Assembly: GCF_004364335.1 (NCBI RefSeq)
Contig: NZ_SOCR01000002.1
Span: 496,001 to 560,000 of the forward strand
Source of the DNA: Pseudomonas graminis
GTDB lineage: Bacteria; Pseudomonadota; Gammaproteobacteria; Pseudomonadales; Pseudomonadaceae
Reading direction: 5' to 3'
Length of the DNA stretch: 64,000 nucleotides
Shown piece after piece: positions 27,794-37,087 of the stretch; position 1 is the stretch's first letter, and each line of letters opens with the position of its first letter. Below the pieces are notes generated by a model. That model did not search any database and was not told the origin of the DNA. It worked only from the letters and a program-made list of their open reading frames with translations. Position numbers and translations under genes: made by a program.

Positions 27794-29218
27794 TTATGCC
27801 TGGCTCATGGTGCGAACGTCGACGAAACGGCCGTTGACCGCTGCCGCTGCCGCCATCGCCGGGCTGACCAGGTGAGTACGCCCACCGGCACCCTGACGGC
27901 CTTCGAAGTTGCGGTTGGAGGTCGAGGCGCAGTGCTCGCCGCTCTCGAGGCGGTCCGGGTTCATTGCAAGGCACATCGAGCAGCCCGGCTCGCGCCATTC
28001 AAAGCCGGCTTCGATGAAGACCTTGTCCAGCCCTTCCCGCTCGGCCTGTTCCTTCACCAGACCCGAACCCGGCACGACGATCGCCTGCTTGATGGTCGAC
28101 GCCACTTTGCGGCCCTTGGCGATGTCCGCCGCGGCGCGAAGGTCTTCGATCCGCGAGTTAGTGCAGGAACCGATGAACACGCGATCCAGTTGAATATCGG
28201 TAATCGCCTGATTGGCCTTCAGGCCCATGTACTTCAGTGCGCGTTCGATGGAGCCACGCTTGACCAGATCGGCTTCCTGCGCCGGATCGGGTACATTCTG
28301 ATCCACGGCCACGACCATTTCAGGCGAGGTGCCCCAGCTGACTTGCGGCTTGATCTGGGTCGCGTCGAGCTCGACCACGGTGTCGAACACCGCGTCGTCG
28401 TCGGACACCAGGTCCTTCCACGCTTCGACGGCTGCGTCCCACTGCTCGGCAGTCGGCGCGAAAGGACGACCCTTCACGTAGGCAATGGTCTTTTCATCGG
28501 TCGCCACCAGTCCGACGCGGGCGCCGGCTTCGATGGACATGTTGCAGATGGTCATGCGGCCTTCGACGGACAGGTCGCGGATGGCGCTGCCGGCGAATTC
28601 GATGGCATGGCCGTTACCGCCGGCGGTGCCGATCTTGCCGATGATGGCCAGGACGATGTCCTTGGCCGTGACGCCGAACGGCAGCTTGCCTTCGACCTTC
28701 ACTTGCATGTTCTTCATTTTCTTGGCGACCAGGCACTGGGTCGCGAGGACGTGCTCAACCTCGGAAGTGCCGATACCGTGGGCCAGCGCGCCGAACGCGC
28801 CGTGAGTGGAGGTGTGCGAATCGCCGCAGACCACGGTCATGCCCGGCAAGGTGGCGCCCTGCTCCGGGCCGATCACGTGAACGATGCCCTGACGGATGTC
28901 GTTCATCTTGAATTCGGTGATGCCGTACTCGTCGCAGTTGTCGTCCAGTGTCTTGACCTGCAAGCGCGACACCTGATCGACAATGGCGTCGACGCCGTCC
29001 TTGCGGTCCGGGGTGGTCGGCACGTTGTGGTCGACGGTGGCAACGTTGGCGTCAATGCGCCATGGTTTGCGTCGGGCCAGGCGCAAGCCTTCGAAAGCCT
29101 GAGGCGAGGTCACTTCGTGGATGATGTGACGGTCGATGTAAAGCAGCGCGGAGCCATCGTCGCGCTGCTTGACCAAATGCGAATCCCAGAGCTTGTCGTA
29201 GAGCGTTTTGCCGGCCAT
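27794..29218 (-). CDS. leuC: 3-isopropylmalate dehydratase large subunit LeuC
   Basis: 474 residues. The 4Fe-4S ligand Cys residues are seen in [16 protein letters not shown] and [12 protein letters not shown]. The aconitase signature [20 protein letters not shown] lies at about residue 130. The ATG at 29218 ([14 protein letters not shown]) is chosen because GAGGAA lies 7 nt upstream and it is the family start; the frame is open to 29275. It is the first gene of leuC-leuD-leuB-asd, divergent from the LysR gene. Confidence 0.97.
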   Translation of the reverse strand: MAGKTLYDKLWDSHLVKQRDDGSALLYIDRHIIHEVTSPQAFEGLRLARRKPWRIDANVATVDHNVPTTPDRKDGVDAIVDQVSRLQVKTLDDNCDEYGITEFKMNDIRQGIVHVIGPEQGATLPGMTVVCGDSHTSTHGAFGALAHGIGTSEVEHVLATQCLVAKKMKNMQVKVEGKLPFGVTAKDIVLAIIGKIGTAGGNGHAIEFAGSAIRDLSVEGRMTICNMSIEAGARVGLVATDEKTIAYVKGRPFAPTAEQWDAAVEAWKDLVSDDDAVFDTVVELDATQIKPQVSWGTSPEMVVAVDQNVPDPAQEADLVKRGSIERALKYMGLKANQAITDIQLDRVFIGSCTNSRIEDLRAAADIAKGRKVASTIKQAIVVPGSGLVKEQAEREGLDKVFIEAGFEWREPGCSMCLAMNPDRLESGEHCASTSNRNFEGRQGAGGRTHLVSPAMAAAAAVNGRFVDVRTMSQA

Positions 29219-29311
29219 CAGACGGTTCCTCATCAGCGTATTTCTATGCCCCGGCCGCCGATGTCGCAATGACACCGTAAAGACCCTTGGCTTGTGGGGG
29301 TGATGCTATGG

Positions 29312-29355
29312 AATATGCTTAAATAACTCAAATTCATATTTTTCATGCTTTGCAT
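29312..29355. promoter_or_regulatory. Candidate LysR-type sites between leuC and its regulator
   Basis: The AT-rich divergent region carries AATATG (29312-29317) and CATATT (29335-29340) as an inverted repeat, and the palindrome ATGC-TTT-GCAT at 29345-29355, close to the regulator start. These are plausible binding sites for the divergently encoded LysR protein. No experimental site is implied. Confidence 0.4.
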
Positions 29356-29373
29356 AACCAACAGGAATCCGAG

Positions 29374-30261
29374 ATGGATCTGGCTAATCTCAATGCCTTT
29401 ATCGCCATCGCCGAGATGGGCAGTTTCTCGGCGGCTGGCGAGCGCCTGCACCTGACTCAGCCGGCGGTCAGCAAGCGCATCGCCGGTCTGGAGCAGCAAC
29501 TGGACGTGCGGCTGTTTGATCGGCTGGGCCGCGAGGTCAGCCTGACCGAAGCCGGACGCGCCCTGCTCCCCCGGGCCTATCAGATTCTCAACGTGCTGGA
29601 CGACACCCGTCGGGCGCTGACCAACCTGACCGGGGAAGTCACCGGGCGCTTGACCCTGGCGACGAGTCACCATATCGGTCTGCACCGATTGCCTACGTTA
29701 TTAAGGACGTTTACCAAGACCTACCCGGACGTCGCGCTGGACATTCAGTTTCTCGATTCGGAAGTGGCCTACGAAGAAATCCTCCATGGCCGCGCAGAGC
29801 TGGCGGTGATCACCTTGGCGCCCGAGCCCCACGCTCTGGTGAAAGCCGTGAAGGTCTGGGACGACCCACTGGATTTCGTCGCCGCGCCCGAACACCCGCT
29901 GGCAACCCAGGCCAACGTCAGCCTGGCCGACCTGGCCCGCTACCCGGCAGTGTTTCCGGGCGAGAACACCTTCACTCACCACATCGTCAGCGAGCTGTGT
30001 GAGGCGCAGGGTCTGAAGCCGAATATCGCCATGAGCACCAACTACATGGAGACGATCAAGATGATGGTGTCCATTGGCCTGGCGTGGAGCGTGCTGCCCC
30101 GGACCATGCTCGACGAGCAGGTTACCCCCATCCCGTTGCCGGGTGTCCAGTTACGGCGCCATCTGGGGTATATCGTCCACACCGAGCGCACGCTTTCAAA
30201 TGCCGCGCGGGCGTTCATGGCGCTGCTGGATGCCCAGGCCGCTGGGTTGGAGCAATTGTAG
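29374..30261 (+). CDS. LysR-family transcriptional regulator
   Basis: 295 residues. The N-terminal winged helix-turn-helix is MDLANLNAFIAIAEMGSFSA with AAGERLHLTQPAVSKRIAGL, followed by a LysR substrate-binding domain (about residues 90-295). It is transcribed divergently from leuC, so it is a likely regulator of the leucine genes, as LysR proteins usually control the adjacent divergent operon. The ATG at 29374 follows AGGAATCC. Confidence 0.9.
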   Translation: MDLANLNAFIAIAEMGSFSAAGERLHLTQPAVSKRIAGLEQQLDVRLFDRLGREVSLTEAGRALLPRAYQILNVLDDTRRALTNLTGEVTGRLTLATSHHIGLHRLPTLLRTFTKTYPDVALDIQFLDSEVAYEEILHGRAELAVITLAPEPHALVKAVKVWDDPLDFVAAPEHPLATQANVSLADLARYPAVFPGENTFTHHIVSELCEAQGLKPNIAMSTNYMETIKMMVSIGLAWSVLPRTMLDEQVTPIPLPGVQLRRHLGYIVHTERTLSNAARAFMALLDAQAAGLEQL

Positions 30262-30618
30262 GCGCGCGCTCGATGGCGAACCCCGTCCAACCTCACCCAC
30301 TCAGGCGGCTGACAGACCGCATTCGCCAGCAAGCCGGCTCCTACACCGGTTTTCGGAAAATGATCAGTCGTGGCTGATCGCGAGATCCGTAGGAGCCGGC
30401 TTGCTGGCGAACGCGGTGGGCCATTCTGCGCTGCGTCATCTGGATGACTGCATTCGCGGGCAAGCGCGCTCCCACAGGTTTTGCGGGGATCAGGGATTGG
30501 CCGGGTGCCAGGTCGAGCCCTTGATTCTGCCCGGAGGGCGTAGGAGCGCGCTTGCCCGCGATGGGCTGCGCGGCAATCGTGAATGCTGATCGGCGCGACA
30601 CTCACGATGAGCACGCGA
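30262..30618. repeat. REP cluster downstream of the LysR gene
   Basis: A gene-free stretch with at least four REP units: CGCCAGCAAGCCGGCTCCTA (about 30323-30345), TAGGAGCCGGCTTGCTGGCG (about 30390-30409), CGCGGGCAAGCGCGCTCCCA (about 30455-30476) and TAGGAGCGCGCTTGCCCGCG (about 30541-30560). The second and third form a mixed pair of two REP types. Confidence 0.85.
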
Positions 30619-30625
30619 CAGAAAC

Positions 30626-30651
30626 AAAAAAGGCGCCCCGCAGGGCGCCTT
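30626..30651 (-). terminator. Rho-independent terminator of ibpA
   Basis: Read on the minus strand, AAGGCGCCCTGCGGGGCGCC forms a GC-rich hairpin followed by TTTTTT. It lies just after the ibpA stop. Confidence 0.85.
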
Positions 30652-30668
30652 CTCAAGCTGACTCGGGA

Positions 30669-31112
30669 TCAGTGAGTCAGGGTTTTCTGTGCATTGATTT
30701 CGATGCGTTTTGGCTTGGCCTCTTCAGGCACCAGACGCAACAGATCAATGTTCAGCAGGCCATTGGCCAAAGCAGCGTTCTTGACCTCGATGTGGTCAGC
30801 CAGGCGGAACGACAGCTTGAACGCACGCTGGGCGATGCCCTGGTGCAGGAAGGTCACGCCTTCCGCGGTGTTCTCGCGTTTGCTGCCAGTGACGGTCAGT
30901 ACGCCCTTCTCGACTTGCAGCTCCAGATCTTCCTCCTGGAAACCCGCCGCCGCGATGACAATGCGGTATTGGTCATCAGCGTGTTTCTCGACGTTGTAGG
31001 GAGGGTAGCTGCTGGCCGACTCGTTACGCGCCGCCGACTCGAACAAGTCGTTGAAGCGGTCGAACCCAACCGAGTGACGGAACAGTGGAGCCAGGGAAAA
31101 TGCAGTAGTCAT
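30669..31112 (-). CDS. ibpA: Small heat-shock protein IbpA (Hsp20)
   Basis: 147 residues. The N-terminus is MTTAFSLAPLFRHSVGFDRF, and the alpha-crystallin domain covers about residues 40-125 (RIVIAAAGFQEEDLELQVEK, GVLTVTG, and ANGLLNIDLLRLVPEEAKPK with the I/L-x-I-like tail). It holds unfolding proteins in the cytoplasm during heat stress. A sigma-32 promoter, a ROSE-like thermometer and a terminator are all visible around it, so it is a single-gene heat-shock unit. Confidence 0.95.
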   Translation of the reverse strand: MTTAFSLAPLFRHSVGFDRFNDLFESAARNESASSYPPYNVEKHADDQYRIVIAAAGFQEEDLELQVEKGVLTVTGSKRENTAEGVTFLHQGIAQRAFKLSFRLADHIEVKNAALANGLLNIDLLRLVPEEAKPKRIEINAQKTLTH

Positions 31113-31117
31113 CTGAA

Positions 31118-31142
31118 AATCTCCTGATAAATCAGCAAGTGG
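31118..31142 (-). promoter_or_regulatory. ROSE-like RNA thermometer at the ibpA ribosome site
   Basis: On the minus strand the leader contains CTTGCTGAT, a short loop, then ATCAGGAG just before the start. TTGCTGAT pairs with the AGGAG region, the hallmark of ROSE elements that mask the Shine-Dalgarno at low temperature. RNA thermometers of this kind are known upstream of Pseudomonas ibpA. Confidence 0.7.
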
Positions 31143-31179
31143 TTATCTCCGCGACCCGCCTTCGGCATCGCGTAATCCC

Positions 31180-31208
31180 AAAATAGGGACGGCCATTTGC
31201 GTTTCAAG
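31180..31208 (-). promoter_or_regulatory. Sigma-32 heat-shock promoter of ibpA
   Basis: On the minus strand CTTGAAA (31208-31202) is followed after 13 nt by CCCTATTTT (31188-31180). This matches the sigma-32 -35 CTTGAAA and -10 CCCATnT elements with the right spacing, upstream of the ROSE-like leader. Confidence 0.8.
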
Positions 31209-31227
31209 AGCCCTTCAAAAAAAATTT

Positions 31228-32187
31228 TCAGGCGGCTTCCGGCACGCTCACACCGAGCATCCGGCTGATCCGTTCGCAATCGGTTTCGCGGCGCAGGGCA
31301 TCGAAGAGGACGGTCGCTTCGGGGTAGCTTTTGGTCAGCAGGACCACCCATTGCTTAAGCCGGCCCGGTGCCTGGACGCGGGTCATCTTGGCCATGGCCT
31401 GCAGCCAGAAATCCCGCAGCAGCGGCTGTAATTCGGCCCAGGTCATGGGGATGACGTCACGCCCGGCTTGCGCGGCGGCGATCTGCCGACCCAGGTCCGG
31501 ACGCGCCACCAGCCCGCGACCGATCATGATGTCCCGGGCCCCGCAGATTTCCCGGCAGCGGCGCCAGTCGTCGACGGTCCAGATCTCGCCGTTGGCGATA
31601 ATCGGAATCTTCACCACGTCCTGAATCTTGCCGATCCACTCCCAATGCGCCGGCGGCTTATAACCGTCGACCTTGGTGCGAGCGTGGACGACGATGAGTT
31701 CCGCGCCGCCCGCTTCGAGCGCCCGGGCGCAATCAAGGGCTGGCTCGGTGCTGTCATAGCCCAGGCGCATCTTGGCGGTGACCGGAATGTGCGCAGGCAC
31801 GGCGCGGCGTACGTGGCTGAGGATGGTGTGGAGCAGCTCCGGCTCCTTGAGCAGCACCGCACCGCCCCGGGATTTGTTGACGGTCTTGGCCGGGCAGCCA
31901 AAATTCAGGTCGATGACCGGCGCGCCCAACTCGGCCGCAAAGGCTGCGTTCTCCGCCAGGCACACCGGGTCTGAACCCAGCAGTTGCACACGCAAGGGCA
32001 CGCCGGCGCGGGTTTTCGAGCCCTGCAACAGCTCGGAGGCGAGCTTGTGGAAGTAATGCTCCGGCAGCACGCGCTCGGTCACCCGGATGAATTCGGTCAC
32101 GCACCAGTCGATGCCGCCGACTTGCGTCAGCACGTCGCGCAAGATGTCGTCGACCAGGCCTTCCATGGGCGCCAGGGCAATTTGCAT
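31228..32187 (-). CDS. dusC: tRNA-dihydrouridine(16) synthase DusC
   Basis: 319 residues, a flavin-dependent TIM barrel. The FMN-binding start is [20 protein letters not shown], the catalytic Cys is in [20 protein letters not shown] (about residue 98), and [13 protein letters not shown] and [13 protein letters not shown] are the phosphate-binding loops. It reduces U16 of tRNA to dihydrouridine. DusC is distinguished from DusA/B by the APMEGLVD start and overall length. Confidence 0.93.
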   Translation of the reverse strand: MQIALAPMEGLVDDILRDVLTQVGGIDWCVTEFIRVTERVLPEHYFHKLASELLQGSKTRAGVPLRVQLLGSDPVCLAENAAFAAELGAPVIDLNFGCPAKTVNKSRGGAVLLKEPELLHTILSHVRRAVPAHIPVTAKMRLGYDSTEPALDCARALEAGGAELIVVHARTKVDGYKPPAHWEWIGKIQDVVKIPIIANGEIWTVDDWRRCREICGARDIMIGRGLVARPDLGRQIAAAQAGRDVIPMTWAELQPLLRDFWLQAMAKMTRVQAPGRLKQWVVLLTKSYPEATVLFDALRRETDCERISRMLGVSVPEAA

Positions 32188-32262
32188 GGGTCACACTCGA
32201 AAAAAAGTCAGGCAGTTTACGCAGAGGCCGGCGGATTGGATACGGTTTACGCGCGCCGGACG

Positions 32263-32703
32263 TCAGGAGATGGCGCGGTGCAGGCCGGCGGCATATCCCT
32301 CGATGAATTCACCTGGCATGCGCTTGGGTTTGCCCGATGACAGTTCGATGCAGACGAAGGTGGTTTGAGCGCGCAGCAAGGTCACGCCGTCACTGGGACG
32401 TTTGAGCTGGAAGCGCCGGGTCATTTTCAGGCGCTGGTCCCAATCGACGATCCAGGTCGCCAGTTGCAGCTGGTCATCCTGATACGCGCTGGCCAGGTAG
32501 TCGATCTCATGCCGGACCACGGCCATGGCCCGGTCAAGTCGGCGGTATTCGGTCAGGTCCAGTCCCAACTGCTGCGAATGCCGCCAGGCGCAGCGTTCGA
32601 GCCAAGTGACGTACACGGCGTTGTTGGCGTGACCCAGGCCGTCGATATCCTCCTCGCCCACCTGCAGATCGATGACGAACGGCGTTGCCAGATCCCAGAC
32701 CAT
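32263..32703 (-). CDS. Acyl-CoA thioesterase (4HBT, hot-dog fold)
   Basis: 146 residues from the ATG at 32703, which has AGGA close upstream; the frame is open to 32835. EEDIDGLGHANNAVYVTWLE carries the DxxGHxNN active-site motif of YbgC/4-hydroxybenzoyl-CoA thioesterases, and ARTFQLKR-like strands follow. It hydrolyses an acyl-CoA in the cytoplasm; the natural substrate is unknown. The TetR-like gene upstream on the same strand may be co-regulated. Confidence 0.85.
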   Translation of the reverse strand: MVWDLATPFVIDLQVGEEDIDGLGHANNAVYVTWLERCAWRHSQQLGLDLTEYRRLDRAMAVVRHEIDYLASAYQDDQLQLATWIVDWDQRLKMTRRFQLKRPSDGVTLLRAQTTFVCIELSSGKPKRMPGEFIEGYAAGLHRAIS

Positions 32704-32850
32704 GTCTTCCTGCCCTATTAAATTCATCACCCGGGCAGTGTAACCAAAAGCATCGGGCAAAACTGAAGGCGGTCTTGCATGACCAGAGGCCGGGGTTATC
32801 CACGCGTGCCTCTTCCCGGCTGAAGCCGGTCCCACTGGGTCCAGAGCGAC

Positions 32851-33390
32851 TCAGAGCACCGCCGACTTCGCCGCACGCAGCACCCGATCCGACAGCTCAC
32901 TGGGCCCCAGCGCTCGGGCAAGTGCCAGACCGCCGACCATCAAGGCGATGTCGGCAAGGGTCTTGTCGGTTTCTTCAGGGCTGGCGGCGAGCTGCGCCAC
33001 CATCAGCTCGACGTGTTCAGCCAGGGCGTTGCGAAAATCGTCGGACAGACGCGCCATCTCCCCGATCGCCGCCGGCAAGGGGCAAGCGTGCTCTTGGGCG
33101 TCGCGGTGCCTGCGCGACAGGTAGAACGCCGCCAACAGCGCGCGACGCTCTTCACCCGGCAATCGATCGTCGATGCCGGCGACCATCTCACGACGTTCCG
33201 CCAGCAACTGGCTGAACGCTTCAAGCATCAAAGCCTCCTTGCTGTCGAAATGCGCGTAGAAACCGCCCACCGTGAGCCCGGCTGCGCCCATGATCTCGTT
33301 GACGCTGGGCTCGATCGGGCCGCGTGCAATGAGCGCGGTGCTGGCAGCGTTGAGAATGCGTTCGCGGGTCTGTGCTTTTTTGTCGTTCAT
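32851..33390 (-). CDS. TetR/AcrR-family transcriptional regulator
   Basis: 179 residues. The N-terminal helix-turn-helix is KKAQTRERILNAASTALIAR ... SVNEIMGAAGLTVGGFYAHF (residues about 5-50). The C-terminal ligand domain resembles the NemR/AcrR branch (SDDFRNALAEHVELMVAQL). The start at 33390 follows GGAGA. A 12-nt perfect palindrome 22 nt upstream is a likely autoregulatory operator. It faces the downstream thioesterase gene on the same strand. Confidence 0.9.
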   Translation of the reverse strand: MNDKKAQTRERILNAASTALIARGPIEPSVNEIMGAAGLTVGGFYAHFDSKEALMLEAFSQLLAERREMVAGIDDRLPGEERRALLAAFYLSRRHRDAQEHACPLPAAIGEMARLSDDFRNALAEHVELMVAQLAASPEETDKTLADIALMVGGLALARALGPSELSDRVLRAAKSAVL

Positions 33391-33411
33391 GACCGTCTCC
33401 GGGATGATGGC

Positions 33412-33423
33412 GATAATATTATC
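33412..33423. promoter_or_regulatory. Palindrome upstream of the TetR gene (candidate operator)
   Basis: GATAATATTATC is a perfect 12-nt palindrome located 22 nt before the TetR-family start codon. This position is typical for autoregulation. Confidence 0.5.
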
Positions 33424-33520
33424 CTCATCATGTGCGTTGGCAAGGACGTATCGGTGGGATGAACGACAGGCGGGATGAACGAGGGAGATAGACAGAGAAA
33501 GGGTCAGAAACCAAACCCCG

Positions 33521-33558
33521 AAAAAACAAAAGGGCCATTCAATAATCGAATGACCCTT
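33521..33558 (-). terminator. Terminator of the tRNA gene cluster
   Basis: On the minus strand AAGGGTCATTC, a 7-nt loop and GAATGGCCCTT form a hairpin followed by a T-rich run (the complement of AAAAAACAAA). It lies just after the last tRNA. Confidence 0.8.
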
Positions 33559-33580
33559 GGTCTCGCAGAGCGAGAAATCG

Positions 33581-33656
33581 TGGCGTCCCCTAGGGGACTC
33601 GAACCCCTGTTACCGCCGTGAAAGGGCGGTGTCCTAGGCCACTAGACGAAGGGGAC
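33581..33656 (-). tRNA. tRNA-Glu (anticodon TTC), copy 1
   Basis: 76 bases including encoded CCA. The acceptor is GTCCCCT paired with AGGGGAC, the anticodon stem-loop is CCGCC-CTTTCAC-GGCGG with anticodon TTC, and the T-arm GGGGTTCGAGTCCCC is intact. Confidence 0.97.
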
Positions 33657-33708
33657 GCAAAACCTTCAGTCAGGTTCGTCGAACAACAATGACGAACCCT
33701 GGCGAAAT

Positions 33709-33784
33709 TGGTGGAGCTTAGCGGGATCGAACCGCTGACCTCCTGCATGCCATGCAGGCGCTCTCCCAGCTGAGCTAAAGCCCC
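33709..33784 (-). tRNA. tRNA-Ala (anticodon GGC), copy 1
   Basis: 76 bases including encoded CCA. The acceptor is GGGGCTT paired with AAGCTCC, the anticodon stem-loop is CCTGC-ATGGCAT-GCAGG with anticodon GGC, and the T-arm GCGGTTCGATCCCGC is intact. Confidence 0.97.
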
Positions 33785-33839
33785 GACTTTACGCCTCTCG
33801 GCGGAGATCAGCTCTAACAACGGCCTCACTCGGTAAAAA

Positions 33840-33915
33840 TGGCGTCCCCTAGGGGACTCGAACCCCTGTTACCGCCGTGAAAGGGCGGTGTCCTAGGCCA
33901 CTAGACGAAGGGGAC
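33840..33915 (-). tRNA. tRNA-Glu (anticodon TTC), copy 2
   Basis: The sequence appears identical over its 76 bases to the copy at 33581-33656. The spacer sequences differ, so the repeated unit is confined to the tRNA genes. Confidence 0.97.
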
Positions 33916-33998
33916 GTAACCCTTGCGTACCGCATCGGTGCTGGTTCCGGTGCGGGACAAACTTCAAGGCAGTAACGCAAACCTTGAAGCTTCTAATT

Positions 33999-34074
33999 TG
34001 GTGGAGCTTAGCGGGATCGAACCGCTGACCTCCTGCATGCCATGCAGGCGCTCTCCCAGCTGAGCTAAAGCCCC
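33999..34074 (-). tRNA. tRNA-Ala (anticodon GGC), copy 2
   Basis: The sequence appears identical to the copy at 33709-33784. It is first in the transcript order Ala-Glu-Ala-Glu, downstream of gltX. Confidence 0.97.
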
Positions 34075-34292
34075 ACAATACACTTACGTAGAACGCCGCG
34101 TTACCGCGTGTTTCTGCGTTGCCGTGTGGACGGGGCGCATATTAAGTGCGACCCACAAAGCTGTCAAACTCTTTTTCAAACAATTTCAAAAGAATTTTCC
34201 GGGATAACAATCACTTACCGCCTCCCGGAAAACCGGCCCACACCGGGCCATTGCCCAATCGCTCAATGGCTCCGGGTCGCTCGGGCAGCCGC

Positions 34293-35774
34293 TCAGCCAA
34301 TGGCACCGAGCAGCTTTTCCCACTCCTTGTTCTCTTTCTTCGACACGCCGCCCAGCATGTCCAGCGCCTGGCGCAGACGGAAACGGGTCAGGTCGGGGCC
34401 CAGGATTTCCATCGCGTCAGTGACCGATACCGAGTTCGCCTGACCGGTAATGGCGGCGAACATCAGCGGCATGGCGTCACGCAGCTTCAGCTCCAGGTGC
34501 TCGACCACCGCCTGAATGCAACCGGTAATCTTGTCCTTCTCCCACTGACGCAGGGATTCCAGCTTCCACAGAATCAGCTGAATCACCTGACGCACCTGCT
34601 CCGGCGACAGCTTCTTGTGCTCGAACAGCTTGGCGTCCGGCGTCACGCCACCGGCGAAGAAGAAACCGCCCAGCGGTGCGATCTGGCTGAAGGTCTCGAC
34701 GCGGCCCTGAACGTGGGGCGCGATCTTCATCATGTAGTCACTGTTGAACGCCCACTTCTGCACACGGGTGGCGAACTCTTCCACCGGCAGTTCACGCAGC
34801 CACTGGCCGTTGAGCCACGAGAGTTTCTCGATGTCGAAAATCGGGCCGCCGAGTGAGACGCGGGTCAGGTCGAAATGCTCGACCATCTCTTCCAGCGAGA
34901 ACTTTTCGCGCTCGTCGGGCATCGACCAGCCCATGCGACCGAGGTAGTTGAGCATCGCTTCCGGCATAAAGCCCATGCGCTCGTAGAACGTGACCGAGGT
35001 CGGGTTCTTGCGCTTGGACAGCTTGCTCTTGTCCGGGTTACGCAGCAGCGGCATGTAGCACAGCGCCGGTTTTTCCCAGCCAAAGTATTCGTAGAGCAGG
35101 ATCAGCTTGGGTGCGGACGGCAGCCATTCTTCGCCGCGCAATACGTGGGTAATGCCCATCAGGTGGTCGTCGACGACGTTGGCCAGGAAGTAGGTCGGCA
35201 GGCCATCGGTCTTCATCAGGACCTGCATGTCCATGCGGTCCCACGGGATTTCGACTTCGCCACGGAGGATGTCCGGCACCACACAGACGCCTTCGCTCGG
35301 GACCTTCATGCGGATGACATGGGGTTCGCCGGCGGCCAGGCGACGCTCGACTTCTTCTTTCGACAGCAGCAGCGCGCGGCCGTCGTAGCGAGGGGTTTCG
35401 CCACGGGCGGTCTGCTCGGCGCGCATCTGGTCGAGCTCTTCAGCGGTGCAGAAACACGGGAAGGCATGACCGGCGTCGACCAGTTCCTGCACATACTTCT
35501 TGTAGATGTCGCCGCGCTCGCTCTGGCGATACGGGCCATGGGGACCGCCGACGTCGGGGCCTTCGCTCCACTCGATGCCGAGCCAGCGCAGGGCGTCGAA
35601 AATCTGTTGTTCGGACTCGCGGGTCGAGCGCAGTTGATCGGTGTCTTCAATGCGCAGGATGAATTCGCCGCCATGCTGCTTGGCGAAGCAATAGTTGAAC
35701 AGCGCGATGTAGGCCGTGCCAACGTGGGGGTCGCCGGTGGGCGATGGCGCGATGCGGGTGCGAACGGTGGTCAT
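34293..35774 (-). CDS. gltX: Glutamyl-tRNA synthetase GltX
   Basis: 493 residues, class I synthetase. The HIGH-type motif is in [16 protein letters not shown] (residues about 7-20), and the KMSKS-type motif is KLSKRKNP (about 255). The anticodon-binding helical domain fills the C-terminus. It charges tRNA-Glu; two tRNA-Glu genes lie just downstream on the same strand. The ATG at 35774 is the family start ([14 protein letters not shown]); the frame is open to 35990. Confidence 0.96.
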   Translation of the reverse strand: MTTVRTRIAPSPTGDPHVGTAYIALFNYCFAKQHGGEFILRIEDTDQLRSTRESEQQIFDALRWLGIEWSEGPDVGGPHGPYRQSERGDIYKKYVQELVDAGHAFPCFCTAEELDQMRAEQTARGETPRYDGRALLLSKEEVERRLAAGEPHVIRMKVPSEGVCVVPDILRGEVEIPWDRMDMQVLMKTDGLPTYFLANVVDDHLMGITHVLRGEEWLPSAPKLILLYEYFGWEKPALCYMPLLRNPDKSKLSKRKNPTSVTFYERMGFMPEAMLNYLGRMGWSMPDEREKFSLEEMVEHFDLTRVSLGGPIFDIEKLSWLNGQWLRELPVEEFATRVQKWAFNSDYMMKIAPHVQGRVETFSQIAPLGGFFFAGGVTPDAKLFEHKKLSPEQVRQVIQLILWKLESLRQWEKDKITGCIQAVVEHLELKLRDAMPLMFAAITGQANSVSVTDAMEILGPDLTRFRLRQALDMLGGVSKKENKEWEKLLGAIG

Positions 35775-36031
35775 GGAAAATCCCGGATAGGTCGAACAAG
35801 CCGCGAATGTTAACAGGCGCGGCCTGCGCGGCTCCAGCGCCGGAGCTTGATGGACCGCAGAATCGTGATGATCGCAGGACCGGCGGCTCCGCCCTCGCCG
35901 CCCGGCACGCGTTGCGATGCGTCTTGCAACGAATGCCCCGCCATCAGTGCCGGTCATGATCACGACGATGGCTAGGTGCCAGACCGCCAACCCTGATAAA
36001 TTCGCTTACATTCCAATAATTCAGAACGCCC

Positions 36032-37087
36032 ATGCCCGCCCAACTCAAGCGCCGCCTGTTCATCTTCTTCATGGGGGTCCTGCTGATCGCCCTCGCCTTC
36101 TTCGCCCAGTGGTACCTCAAAGGACGCTTTCACGAGTCCACCGACAACGCCTACGTGCAGGGTGAAATCACCCGGGTGTCCAGCCAGCTTGGCGCGCGGA
36201 TCAACGAGGTGCTGGTGCAGGACAACCAGCACGTGGAAAAAGGCCAGTTGCTGGTGCGGCTTGAGCCGGATGATTTCCGCCTGGCCATCGACCGGGCCCA
36301 GGCGACGCTGGCCACCCGCGAGGCGGAGCGCTTGCAAGCCCAGAGCCGTTTGACCCAGCAGTCGAGCCTGATCGCCGCCAGCGATGCGCAGGTACAAGCG
36401 AATCAGGCGACCCTTGGGCGCACGCAACTGGACCTGGCGCGGCTGCAAAAGCTGCGCACGCCGGGCTTCGTTTCCGAAGCCCAGGTCACGACCATGACCG
36501 CCGACAGCAACGTCGCCCGCTCCCAGGTCACCAAGGCTCAGGCCGACGCCCAGAGTCAGCGCCAGCAGGTCAACGCGCTGAACGCCGAGATCAAGCGCCT
36601 CGACGCGCAGATCGCCACCGCCCGCGCCGACCTGGCCCAAGCGCAGATCAATCAGCAGCGCACCGAGATCCACTCGCCCCTCAGCGGGTTGGTCGGGCAG
36701 CGGGCGGCGCGCAATGGCCAGTTCGTCCAGCCCGGCGCGTACCTGCTGTCGATCGTGCCGGACGAGGACATCTGGGTGCAGGCCAACTTCAAGGAAACCC
36801 AGATCGAGCACATGGAGATCGGTCAGGTCGCTCAACTGACGTTCGACAGTTTTCCCGGCACGCCCATCGAGGGCCGGGTCAACAGCCTGTTTGCCGCCTC
36901 CGGTGCGCAGTTCAGTCTGCTGCCGCCGGACAACGCCACCGGCAACTTCACCAAGGTCGTGCAGCGCATCCCGGTCAAACTGACCTTCGCGCCGGACAAC
37001 CCGCTGCACGGCAAGATCCGCCCGGGCATGTCGGTGACTGTTTCGGTGGATATCCGGCCGCCGAATGACCCGCAACGTGGCCGGTGA
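36032..37087 (+). CDS. HlyD/EmrA-type membrane fusion protein
   Basis: 351 residues. One N-terminal membrane anchor (FIFFMGVLLIALAFFAQWYL) is followed by a biotinyl-lipoyl-like half (STDNAYVQGEITRVSSQLGA), a long coiled-coil hairpin (about residues 85-215) and a beta-barrel end (QTEIHSPLSGLVGQ-like ... GMSVTVSVDIR). It is the periplasmic adaptor of a tripartite efflux pump and overlaps the transporter gene by 23 nt. No outer-membrane TolC partner is in the window. Confidence 0.9.
   Translation: MPAQLKRRLFIFFMGVLLIALAFFAQWYLKGRFHESTDNAYVQGEITRVSSQLGARINEVLVQDNQHVEKGQLLVRLEPDDFRLAIDRAQATLATREAERLQAQSRLTQQSSLIAASDAQVQANQATLGRTQLDLARLQKLRTPGFVSEAQVTTMTADSNVARSQVTKAQADAQSQRQQVNALNAEIKRLDAQIATARADLAQAQINQQRTEIHSPLSGLVGQRAARNGQFVQPGAYLLSIVPDEDIWVQANFKETQIEHMEIGQVAQLTFDSFPGTPIEGRVNSLFAASGAQFSLLPPDNATGNFTKVVQRIPVKLTFAPDNPLHGKIRPGMSVTVSVDIRPPNDPQRGR

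Noticed and set aside
27722..29272. A 516-codon plus-strand frame opposite leuD and leuC
   Set aside because: Antisense shadow; the leuC and leuD motifs are on the minus strand.
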